From: Candidatus Omnitrophota bacterium
GTDB lineage: Bacteria; Omnitrophota; Gorgyraeia; Zapsychrales; Zapsychraceae
DNA: 27,735 bases
Assembly (NCBI GenBank): GCA_020430005.1
Contig: JAGQKQ010000003.1
Coordinates: forward strand, 1-27,735
Reading direction: 5' to 3'
A program made the translations under genes and the position numbers. Position 1 is the first letter of the stretch. Every line of letters begins with the position of its first letter. Below, piece after piece: positions 7,762-14,659 of the stretch. Below the pieces are notes generated by a model. The model did no database searches, was not told where the DNA came from, and saw only the letters and a program-made list of their open reading frames with translations.

Positions 7762-7790
7762 TTGACAACAACCCACCGCAGTGATATTAT
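7762..7790 (+). promoter_or_regulatory. Sigma70 promoter for the tRNA genes
   Basis: Perfect -35 TTGACA (7762-7767), a 17-base spacer, and TATTAT (7785-7790) as -10. The predicted transcript begins near 7797, leaving a leader of about 80 bases before tRNA-Ala. It may also read on to tRNA-Leu, as no separate consensus promoter stands out between the two tRNAs. Confidence 0.75.
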
Positions 7791-7876
7791 TCATTCTTAA
7801 AGAAATAAGATCTAAGGTCTAAGAGATAAGAAAAACTCAACTTCAAGACGCTTCTTAAGTCTTAATTCTGTTATAC

Positions 7877-7952
<76 letters not shown>

Positions 7953-7955
7953 ATT

Positions 7956-8112
7956 TTAGTGATAAGTGATACGTGGCATGTGCTACGATAAACCTTTCAC
8001 TAATAACTAGCGACTAACGTCTGATATCTGCTGCGCCTTGCGCAGCCTGCCGAGGTGGCGCAATCATATTTTCCTTTTCTATTAGAAAAATTATGATTCC
8101 GGCATCGACGGC
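7956..8112. repeat. Structured inter-tRNA spacer with hairpins and a tRNA-Leu 5'-end copy
   Basis: TTAGTGA (7956-7962) is inverted at 7997-8003. A compact perfect hairpin CTGCGC-CTT-GCGCAG lies at 8031-8045. At 8048-8060 the 13 bases TGCCGAGGTGGCG repeat the first bases of the real tRNA-Leu and the base before it (8142-8154). AATCATA and TATGATT then pair around an A/T-rich stretch (8062-8098). No complete second tRNA can be folded here. Confidence 0.55.
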
Positions 8113-8142
8113 AAGTAACAATAAGTTCATCATGATTAACTT

Positions 8143-8227
8143 GCCGAGGTGGCGAAACTGGTAGACGCGCTGGTCTCAAAAACCAGTGGCTTCGGTCATG
8201 TGGGTTCGATTCCCACCCTCGGCACCA
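8143..8227 (+). tRNA. tRNA-Leu (anticodon CAA)
   Basis: Class II tRNA with acceptor GCCGAGG/CCTCGGC, anticodon stem CTGGT/ACCAG enclosing CTCAAAA (anticodon CAA), a long variable arm TGGCTTCGGTCA, the T-arm GTGGG-TTCGATT-CCCAC, and an encoded CCA end. Confidence 0.97.
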
Positions 8228-8260
8228 CTTAGCATATCACTTCCCTGACACCACTAATTT

Positions 8261-8289
8261 TTGCCGACTCCTCCATTATGGTGTACACT
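8261..8289 (+). promoter_or_regulatory. Candidate promoter of the small exported protein gene
   Basis: TTGCCG (8261-8266), 17 bases, TACACT (8284-8289). Both boxes are partial matches, but spacing is ideal and the site lies just ahead of the start at 8308. An AGGA ribosome site sits at 8300-8303. Confidence 0.45.
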
Positions 8290-8307
8290 TGTATAAAGTA
8301 GGATGCC

Positions 8308-8856
8308 ATGATGAAAAACCGCTTATATGTTATTGTCCCTATATTTGCCCTGTGCTGTCTTCTTCCCATAAATGCTGAAGCCAGCCCGCGAAAGGTTATC
8401 ACCCTGACTGACGGGAGCATCTTAAAAGGCACTGTTCTTGGCCTCAGCGATGGTAATTACCTTTTACAGACAGACAACCTGGGAAAGGTTGAAATTTCTG
8501 AGGAGCATGTGGATAGTATTCAGTCTGAAATCGCCTATCGGGCTGAACAGCAGGACCTGGACAAAGCCGCCCAAACACAAACAACATCCCAGGCGACCGG
8601 AACAACATCAGGACAAAACCCGAATATGGAACAAGCCATAAATCAGGTCATGGCTGACCCTACAATCATGAATGATATTCAAACGTTAATGCAAAATGAA
8701 GAGATTATGACAATGCTGGAAGATCCTGAACTCCTAAACCTTCTCATGAACCCTGATCCTAAAGAGTTTGAAAACAATCCCAAAATTCAAAAATTAATGA
8801 GCAACCCTCATATGCGGGAAGTCATCAACAGCGTTCAACAAAAAATCCAACCGTAA
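8308..8856 (+). CDS. Small exported protein with a beta-rich (Sm/SH3-like) segment and STI1-like helical motifs
   Basis: A 182-residue protein with a signal peptide (MMKNRLYVIVPIFALCCLLPINAEA). Residues 28-60 (KVITLTDGSILKGTVLGLSDG then YLLQTDNLGKVEISEEHV) look like the short beta-strands of a small barrel of the kind seen in many lipoprotein-like bacterial proteins. A Q/T-rich linker follows at about 80-105. The C-terminal 75 residues carry repeated short helices with DP/NP and LM pairs (MADPTIMNDI, LEDPELLNLLMNPDP, NNPKIQKLMSNPHM), which resemble the STI1/DP-type helical domain of co-chaperones. I cannot name a function. It follows the tRNAs and converges on the GT2 gene with a 3-base gap. 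Confidence 0.75.
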   Translation: MMKNRLYVIVPIFALCCLLPINAEASPRKVITLTDGSILKGTVLGLSDGNYLLQTDNLGKVEISEEHVDSIQSEIAYRAEQQDLDKAAQTQTTSQATGTTSGQNPNMEQAINQVMADPTIMNDIQTLMQNEEIMTMLEDPELLNLLMNPDPKEFENNPKIQKLMSNPHMREVINSVQQKIQP

Positions 8857-8859
8857 TCT

Positions 8860-9552
8860 TTAAGACTCCTTCGATAATTCTTTATAAATTTTCATCGTTT
8901 CAATGAAAATCGGCCAGCTATGCCGGACGATTGAAAACGAACTTTTTACCGATTGGCGGCTTTTCATACCGATTTCTTTAATCTTCATTCCTTGTTGTGC
9001 CGCCCTGGCAAAAAGCTCAACATGAACACCAAAACCATTCGCAGAAATGTATAGTCGATCCAAAGCGGTTTTCTTAAATAAAACAGTTCCTGAGCCAATA
9101 TCGACGACCGCGACATTAAACAAATCTTTACAAAAACGATAATATAGGCGACTAAAAATCCTCCTAATGAAAGAAACTTGATTATGTTCTCCACAATAAC
9201 GGGACGCTACAATAATATCGTAATCTTTCGAACCATCATACAATGTTTTAATCGCCGGGCAGCCAAACGGTAAATCGCAATCGCAATAAAAAACACACTC
9301 CCCTCGTGCTTCTTGAAAAAGCCGCCTTAATGTAGCACCTAAACCAAAATTATCCGCATTATAAAACAACCTTACATTCTTATCCTCTACCGCAGCCATC
9401 TCCATGATCTCGCGACTGCCATCCTTACTGCTGTCGTCACATAAAAGAATTTCATAATCGGAAAAATTTTGGGAAAGATACACCGACAACTCTTGTACGG
9501 TCGACGTAATCAGGCTGCTTGCATTAAAAACAGGGATAACAATTGAGATCAT
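8860..9552 (-). CDS. Family 2 glycosyltransferase, polyprenyl-phosphate-sugar synthase-like (DPM1-like)
   Basis: A 230-residue GT-A enzyme: it opens MISIVIPVFNAS, has LLCDDSSKDGS for nucleotide binding, the metal site DCD at 91-93 and a GSGTVLFKK segment. Similarity to dolichyl/polyprenyl-phosphate mannose or glucose synthases suggests it moves a sugar from a nucleotide donor onto a lipid phosphate at the inner face of the membrane. It has no membrane helices itself. Its ATG overlaps the stop of the upstream GT-C gene (ATGA), so the two are translationally coupled. Inference: this enzyme makes the lipid-linked sugar that the partner uses on the periplasmic side. The sugar is unknown. Confidence 0.85.
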   Translation of the reverse strand: MISIVIPVFNASSLITSTVQELSVYLSQNFSDYEILLCDDSSKDGSREIMEMAAVEDKNVRLFYNADNFGLGATLRRLFQEARGECVFYCDCDLPFGCPAIKTLYDGSKDYDIIVASRYCGEHNQVSFIRRIFSRLYYRFCKDLFNVAVVDIGSGTVLFKKTALDRLYISANGFGVHVELFARAAQQGMKIKEIGMKSRQSVKSSFSIVRHSWPIFIETMKIYKELSKES

Positions 9553-11180
9553 AAGCCGAAGTATGTCTTGAAACTGTTTTCCATCTGACGTAATTCAATC
9601 ATCGGGTCCTGTTGACGGAATAATTCCTGAGACCGGTCAAAATGATACAGCGCTTTCTCTTTATTTTTTGAATAAGCGTACAACCCGGCGAGATTATAAT
9701 GGGCTTCAGCGTACTGAGGATTTAAACTAATCGCCGTTTCCAGAGCTTTAATCGCTTTGTCATAGTATTGAAGCTGTGTGTATACTTCGGATAAAGAAAA
9801 ATATGTCACCGGATCCTGACGGATCGCCAAGGCTTGCTGAAAAGATTCTTCCGCTTGGGAAAGCTTACCGAAGCGTGTATAGACCAGCCCTAAATCGTTT
9901 TGCATGAGCGCACTTTGCGGATTCGCTTTAACCGCCGACTGATAAAAAACAATTTCATTACGCCAATCCTTATTCCGTTCCAATGTACATATGGAAAAAG
10001 CAACAACCGCTGCTGTCACTAATAAAATCCCAAAAATCTTAAAAGGTTTTTGTGTCGATAATTGATAACCATAAACACCAGCCAGAATACAGAATCCCAG
10101 CATACCCGGATACAAGTATCTCTCCCCAAAATATACCCCGCTGGGAATAATATTTGAAACAGGCAGCAATGAAATAAAAAACCATCCAATACAAAAGGAA
10201 ATCAACGGTTTGGAATAAAAGCGCTTATAGGCCAACACAACAAACGCCCCTATTAACAACAATGACAATAAGACTTGCGGATCGGCCAATGATTGTGAGG
10301 CTACCGCAGCCGGGTCAAAATCAGTTTGATCGAACGATGAAATGCCTTTAGAAATGATGTGGTTGTGCGTTAAGGTAAGAGGTGCGAATAACAAAACAAT
10401 ATACTTAGCCCACGCCTTAATGGTAATCAACATTGTCAGATAAAAACTGTCCGCAACATAGCTCCCCCTGGTTAAGCCACCCAAAACGGAAGCTTTTATC
10501 CACGCGTACACCCCAACTAGAATAATTAAGGGAAGAATACGTAAAACTATTTTTCTGACACCATCTTCCCGACGAAGACACAGGTCATACCAAAGAAACA
10601 AGACCGGCAGGGAGATGGACAGTTCATGTGTAAAAACGGCAAGCATGGCAAATAAAAATGCCGTCTTATACCAACGTTTGATGTACAAATAAAACGCGGC
10701 GAAAAGAAAGACAATACCGATCATATCAATACTGGCGGTCATATAGGTAATCGCTTCCACCTGAACCGGATGAACGGCAAAAAAGAGACCCGCTAGAAAA
10801 GCCGCCGGCGAATTTTCTGTTAATAATTCCGCGATACGATAAACAAAAAAGATTCCTAAACAATGAATAATAAGAGAAACAACATGATACCCAAACGGAT
10901 TGAGCCCGAAGAGATGATAATTAACGGCATGGAACAATGTTTTTAGCGGAGAATAAATCCCCTCCTGCCCTGCCGGCGGTGTGTAATCCATAAAAAACTG
11001 CGGAAGATTATTCCAATCCCGGATCAGATCCCATTCGACAATAAAATCCCGGTCATCCATGAGAAACTCATTCTTAAAAATATTCGCATGCACACCCACG
11101 GCCACACAAAAAAGAAGAAAAACTGCAACAAGGCGATTTGTAAAAATATGGTGAAGGGATTTTTCGGACATTACTGACAT
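9549..11180 (-). CDS. TMTC/PMT-like GT-C membrane glycosyltransferase with C-terminal TPR repeats
   Basis: A 543-residue protein with about ten hydrophobic segments over residues 15-400 and roughly three TPR repeats at about 420-525 (for example ALMQNDLGLVYTRFGKLSQA). The first periplasmic loop has the acidic pair D42-D43 in FLMDDRDF, and HPVQVEAITYMTASID lies near 137. This arrangement is that of TMTC/PMT-type O-mannosyltransferases, which use lipid-phosphate sugars to modify proteins. Bacterial homologues are usually uncharacterised. The coupled GT2 gene would make the donor. The first ATG (11180) is immediately preceded by, and overlaps, a TGGTATAAT promoter box, so a second ATG at 11171 may be the true start. 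The acceptor protein is unknown. Confidence 0.82.
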   Translation of the reverse strand: MSVMSEKSLHHIFTNRLVAVFLLFCVAVGVHANIFKNEFLMDDRDFIVEWDLIRDWNNLPQFFMDYTPPAGQEGIYSPLKTLFHAVNYHLFGLNPFGYHVVSLIIHCLGIFFVYRIAELLTENSPAAFLAGLFFAVHPVQVEAITYMTASIDMIGIVFLFAAFYLYIKRWYKTAFLFAMLAVFTHELSISLPVLFLWYDLCLRREDGVRKIVLRILPLIILVGVYAWIKASVLGGLTRGSYVADSFYLTMLITIKAWAKYIVLLFAPLTLTHNHIISKGISSFDQTDFDPAAVASQSLADPQVLLSLLLIGAFVVLAYKRFYSKPLISFCIGWFFISLLPVSNIIPSGVYFGERYLYPGMLGFCILAGVYGYQLSTQKPFKIFGILLVTAAVVAFSICTLERNKDWRNEIVFYQSAVKANPQSALMQNDLGLVYTRFGKLSQAEESFQQALAIRQDPVTYFSLSEVYTQLQYYDKAIKALETAISLNPQYAEAHYNLAGLYAYSKNKEKALYHFDRSQELFRQQDPMIELRQMENSFKTYFGL

Positions 11181-11187
11181 TATACCA
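11179..11187 (-). promoter_or_regulatory. Extended -10 promoter overlapping the GT-C start
   Basis: On the minus strand TGGTATAAT (11187-11179) is a perfect extended -10 box. Its last two bases are the first two of the annotated ATG. A weak -35-like TTCAGT lies 16 bases upstream. Transcription would begin near 11171-11172, at the in-frame ATG three codons downstream, giving a leaderless mRNA. Confidence 0.55.
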
Positions 11188-11234
11188 GATCCCGAAAGAG
11201 ACTGAATAGTATGTTCATCTTATTTGTTTTTGTC

Positions 11235-11263
11235 TTGTCATGCTTCTTTTTTATCAGTAGAAT
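11235..11263 (+). promoter_or_regulatory. Promoter of the PilT-family gene pair
   Basis: TTGTCA (11235-11240), a 17-base spacer, TAGAAT (11258-11263); each box is one base from consensus. A purine-rich AAGGA (11276-11280) follows, 13 bases before the ATG at 11294. It faces away from the GT-C promoter in the same 113-base gap. Confidence 0.7.
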
Positions 11264-11293
11264 AGAACATAACTTAAGGATTTTGAACGTCCT

Positions 11294-12496
11294 ATGAATA
11301 AAAAGAGTGAAAAACAATCGGCTTTAGAATCCATATCGGGCCTTGGTAACGGCACGATGGAACTCCCCCGTAAATTTATCGGTTCCTCCGGTAACGGCGA
11401 TCCCAAATCTGTTCCGGGCGAAATCAACCTGAACAGTTCCCTTGATGATATTTTATTGTACGCGCGCCAACAAGGAGCCAGCGATGTTCATCTTATCGTT
11501 AACACGCCTATTACGTTTAAAAAATTTGGTTCTCTGACCCGCCTGGGTGAAGATGTTGTTACTCCCGAGCATACCAAAAAATGGATTGAGTCCTGTTTAA
11601 CGCCTGAACAACTTTCCCGTTTTCAGGCCACGGGAGATCTGGAATGCGTTTATATTCTCGACGGTGGCGGCCGCTTTCGTGTAACCTTAATGCGGGAACG
11701 CTTTGGCTGGGATTTTACTGCCCGGCTTATTCCACAAACTATCCGATCGTTTGAAGATTCCGGCATGCCTCCCTCTTGTCAGAAACTGACGAAGTGGGCA
11801 CAAGGTCTTGTCCTTATCACTGGGCCGGCCGGTTGCGGAAAAACAAGCACACTAACCACACTTGTGGAAATGATTAATTCCTCACGTAGTGATCATATCA
11901 TTACCATTGAGAACCCCGTGGAAATGGTCTACGAGGCCAAACAATGTCAAATCACACAGCGGGAAATCGGAACACACACACTATCTCAGGCCAACGCATT
12001 GCGGGCCGCATTAAGAGAAGATCCGGATATTATTGTTATCAGTGAATTACGTGATTTGGATACTATTCAACTAGCTGTGACCGCTGCGGAAACCGGACAC
12101 CTTGTATTAGGAACAATGAACACCAATGACGCGGCACAAACCATATCACGCCTGATTGACTCTTTTCCTCCAGATCAACAGGGTATTATTCGCAACATGG
12201 TGTCCGAATCTTTACGCGGCATTATCTGTCAGCAACTCGTACCTAAAAAAGATGGCAGCGGCGCTGTTCCGGCCTTTGAAGTACTAATGGTCAACGCGGC
12301 CATTGCCAATATGATCCGGGAAAATAAAGTCACACAAATTAATAATGCTATCTCTATCGGCAAATCCGAGGGCATGGTTCTTTTAGACCATTCTCTCAGA
12401 AATCTGGTGCAGGAAGGTATTATCGACGGAAAAGAAGCTTATGACCGGGCTATTAATCCACGGGAGTTTCAACAATTCGTCGGAGGACAGGAATAA
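11294..12496 (+). CDS. PilT-family type IV pilus ATPase with a substituted His box
   Basis: A 400-residue hexameric ATPase of the pilus retraction (PilT/PilU) family. It has an unusual 45-residue polar N-terminal extension, then the PAS-like N-terminal domain with GASDVHL at 61-67, Walker A GPAGCGKTST near 176, and the Walker B region VISELRD near 248-254. Two normally conserved sites differ: the Asp box reads TIENPVE where TIEDPIE is usual, and the His box GTLHT reads GTMNT, with N276 replacing His. The C-terminal AIRNLIRE motif is largely kept (AIANMIRE). It may be a weak or non-catalytic partner of the second ATPase, 2 bases downstream. No pilin or assembly genes lie nearby. PilU-like or regulatory roles are possible. 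Confidence 0.88.
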   Translation: MNKKSEKQSALESISGLGNGTMELPRKFIGSSGNGDPKSVPGEINLNSSLDDILLYARQQGASDVHLIVNTPITFKKFGSLTRLGEDVVTPEHTKKWIESCLTPEQLSRFQATGDLECVYILDGGGRFRVTLMRERFGWDFTARLIPQTIRSFEDSGMPPSCQKLTKWAQGLVLITGPAGCGKTSTLTTLVEMINSSRSDHIITIENPVEMVYEAKQCQITQREIGTHTLSQANALRAALREDPDIIVISELRDLDTIQLAVTAAETGHLVLGTMNTNDAAQTISRLIDSFPPDQQGIIRNMVSESLRGIICQQLVPKKDGSGAVPAFEVLMVNAAIANMIRENKVTQINNAISIGKSEGMVLLDHSLRNLVQEGIIDGKEAYDRAINPREFQQFVGGQE

Positions 12497-12498
12497 GT

Positions 12499-13545
12499 AT
12501 GGCAAAAATCGACACATTTTTTGAACAACTCATTTCTCAAAAAGGGTCCGACCTTCATTTGGCGCAAGGACAAAAACCCAAGATTCGCGTCCATGGACAT
12601 CTTAAAGAAATGGAAAGCTCTGAGGTTTTAAGTGAAAACGCACTGGTCGACATGATGAAAGAAATCGCCGATACTGACTATTGGACACGATTTGATAAAA
12701 CAGGCGACATGGACTTTGCCTATTCTCTTGGTGAAAAGGCGCGCTTTCGGGCCAATTACTTTCGTCAGTTTAATGGATACGGCGCGATTTTCCGAATGAT
12801 CCCTTCGGAAATTCTGACCCTTGAAGATTTGGGTTTACCGGATATTCTCAACTCCTTCGGAAAACTGAATTCCGGATTGGTTTTAGTCACAGGACCTACC
12901 GGTAGTGGAAAATCGACAACTCTTGCGGCCATTATGAACGCTATTAATCAAAACCAGAATAAAAAAATCGTGACCATTGAAGAACCGGTAGAGTTTATGC
13001 ACAAGAACATTAAAAGCATTGTGACTCACCGGGAGGTTGGTTTGGATACAGAAAGCTTTGCCGCAGGATTAAGCGGCGCTTTAAAAAGCGATGTGGATAT
13101 TATTCTGGTCGGAGAAATGCGGGATAAAGAAACAATCGAACTGGCCTTAAAAGCCGCCGAAATGGGCATTCTGGTTTTTGGAACATTACACACCAACTCC
13201 GCGGCAAAAACCATAGACCGGGTTGTAGACGCCTTTCCACCGGCCCAGAAAAATCAAATCCGTACAGTGCTGTCCAACACCTTGCGTGGCGTTTTAGCGC
13301 AACAACTTGTCCGCACCGCCGATGGTAACGGACGCGTCGCGGCGTTAGAAATTCTTTTACGCACATCCGCCCTACGTTCGATTATTCAAACAGGCGATAC
13401 TGTTAAACTTGTTTCGGAAATTCAAATGAATGGTCAAATGGGAATGATTTTAATGGATGCCAGCTTACACAGACTGGTCAGTGCCGGAACAATTACCAAA
13501 GAAGAAGCCTACCTTAAAGCCATCGATAAAGATTCTTTTATCTAG
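12499..13545 (+). CDS. PilT/PilU-family pilus retraction ATPase
   Basis: A 348-residue protein of normal PilT length. It has SDLHLAQG, Walker A GPTGSGKSTTL, an Asp-box equivalent TIEEPVEF, Walker B with the catalytic Glu in LVGEMRD, and an intact His box GTLHTNSA. In contrast, the C-terminal motif that is AIRNLIRE in PilT is degraded here (ALRSIIQ), which is more like PilU. It should power retraction of type IV pili at the inner membrane base, for twitching, adhesion or DNA uptake. The gene follows the first ATPase after 2 bases, with an AGGA ribosome site about 7 bases ahead, so the two proteins are made together and may form mixed or stacked rings. Confidence 0.9.
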   Translation: MAKIDTFFEQLISQKGSDLHLAQGQKPKIRVHGHLKEMESSEVLSENALVDMMKEIADTDYWTRFDKTGDMDFAYSLGEKARFRANYFRQFNGYGAIFRMIPSEILTLEDLGLPDILNSFGKLNSGLVLVTGPTGSGKSTTLAAIMNAINQNQNKKIVTIEEPVEFMHKNIKSIVTHREVGLDTESFAAGLSGALKSDVDIILVGEMRDKETIELALKAAEMGILVFGTLHTNSAAKTIDRVVDAFPPAQKNQIRTVLSNTLRGVLAQQLVRTADGNGRVAALEILLRTSALRSIIQTGDTVKLVSEIQMNGQMGMILMDASLHRLVSAGTITKEEAYLKAIDKDSFI

Positions 13546-13561
13546 AAGAGCATCTTAAATA

Positions 13562-14431
13562 TTATTCTACGCCACTAAGAAAATATTCCACCATACGCGT
13601 CACTTTTTGCCGGTCCGCCATCCGTACGTGGGTATATGCTGAAGGATACTGCTCTTTAATTGTCAGGAATTCCTCCATGGCCTTTTCCTTTTCGCCCTTA
13701 TAAAAAAGGGCCTTTCCCTTCATAAGATGAGCTTCGGCCACCGCGTTTAACGCATAAAAGCGAAAGCCATTTTGATCCTCCGCAATATTATGATCTGCGT
13801 CATAGTCATGTTGTTGTTTTTTGGCAAGAGATGAATATTTTTGAATACATTTATCAGAAATATCAATAGCCTGCTCATATTTTCTCTGCTGCAAGGCTCT
13901 TCCCGCGTCCTCAACTAATGACGGCGCCGTGCTGAATTCGCCTGTAAAGTTTTTTTCCTCAAACATTTTTAACCACATCTTTGCGGCCTGTGCCGGTTGC
14001 CAAAACCATCCTTTTGGATCCCAGCACTGTCCGAAACGATATTCCTTAATTAGTTTATTATAAATCCTTTCGGCACTTTCAAAGTCATTGAGTTTCACAT
14101 AAACCTCAGCCTGCAGGAATAAAGATGTGGCAACATCATTTAAAGCCCAATAAGAGGCAATATGTTCGGGATCACCTTTGGGAAGAGTATCCAGGTCAGC
14201 CTGCATTTGGAGGGCTTCTTTAGAATACATTTTCAGGCAACGGTCTGTGTAGGCCATAACAGCCGGATAGTCCCTGTTTTCAAGGGCATTCCACGCCTTG
14301 GTCATAAGAGTTGCAGACGCCAAATCACCATAGTCGTAATTCTTTGGATTATAATCAATATCCGCCGGCCAGGCTGTTCTTGAATAAAGCATCAATAAAA
14401 CGCAGAAAACAAAAATAATCCTTTTCATCAT
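13562..14431 (-). CDS. Exported TPR-containing protein of unknown function
   Basis: The protein has about 289 residues, with a signal peptide (MMKRIIFVFCVLLMLYSRTAWPA) and two copies of a helical repeat unit. These are ATLMTKAWNALENRDYPAVMAYTDRCLKMYS near residue 40 and APSLVEDAGRALQQRKYEQAIDISDKCIQKYS near residue 170, each followed by a second TPR-like helix pair (FESAERIYNKLIKEY; KEKAMEEFLTIKEQYP). The internal duplication is clear. GGGAGG lies at 14440-14435, 3 bases before the first and 6 bases before the second ATG of ATGATG, so I start here rather than at an upstream ATG (14449) that has no ribosome site. The role is probably protein-protein contact in the periplasm. Confidence 0.8.
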   Translation of the reverse strand: MMKRIIFVFCVLLMLYSRTAWPADIDYNPKNYDYGDLASATLMTKAWNALENRDYPAVMAYTDRCLKMYSKEALQMQADLDTLPKGDPEHIASYWALNDVATSLFLQAEVYVKLNDFESAERIYNKLIKEYRFGQCWDPKGWFWQPAQAAKMWLKMFEEKNFTGEFSTAPSLVEDAGRALQQRKYEQAIDISDKCIQKYSSLAKKQQHDYDADHNIAEDQNGFRFYALNAVAEAHLMKGKALFYKGEKEKAMEEFLTIKEQYPSAYTHVRMADRQKVTRMVEYFLSGVE

Positions 14432-14473
14432 ACGCCTCCCACCAACCATGCTGTAATGAAATGTATATATTTT

Positions 14474-14502
14474 ACTCTATCATGCCCTAAGGAAATAATC
14501 AA
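14474..14502 (-). promoter_or_regulatory. Candidate promoter of the exported TPR gene
   Basis: On the minus strand TTGATT (14502-14497), 17 bases, TAGAGT (14479-14474), about 40 bases before the start codon. Box matches are moderate. Confidence 0.4.
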
Positions 14503-14551
14503 TTTTGCGGAAAAGTCGAAGAAAAAATTCTTTTATAATGTTTTCTCGTGC

Positions 14552-14651
14552 CAGGCTTCGTTCAATGACGTTCGTATTGAACTTCGCCCGGTTTTAGAAA
14601 GCGAAGCCTGTTGTCCTGCGAAGCCATCAAATGAAAATTTATGGCGAAGCG
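14552..14651. repeat. Cruciform-like repeat with GCGAAGC words downstream of rlmN
   Basis: CAGGCTTCG (14552-14560) is perfectly inverted at 14602-14610. Inside it TTCAAT (14561-14566) pairs with ATTGAA (14576-14581). The octamer GCGAAGCC recurs at 14601-14608 and 14618-14625, with GCGAAGCG at 14644-14651. It lies just past the rlmN stop, but no U-run directly follows the stem. Confidence 0.6.
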
Positions 14652-14659
14652 GGAAATAC

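Noticed and set aside
7801..7870. T-box or other riboswitch in the tRNA leader
   Set aside because: The leader has near-repeated purine words (AAGATCTAAGGTCTAAG) but no T-box core or other recognisable aptamer, and it precedes a tRNA gene.
8047..8112. A second tRNA-Leu gene or complete tRNA pseudogene
   Set aside because: Only the first 13 bases match. There is no anticodon arm or T-arm, so I record it only as a short copied fragment.
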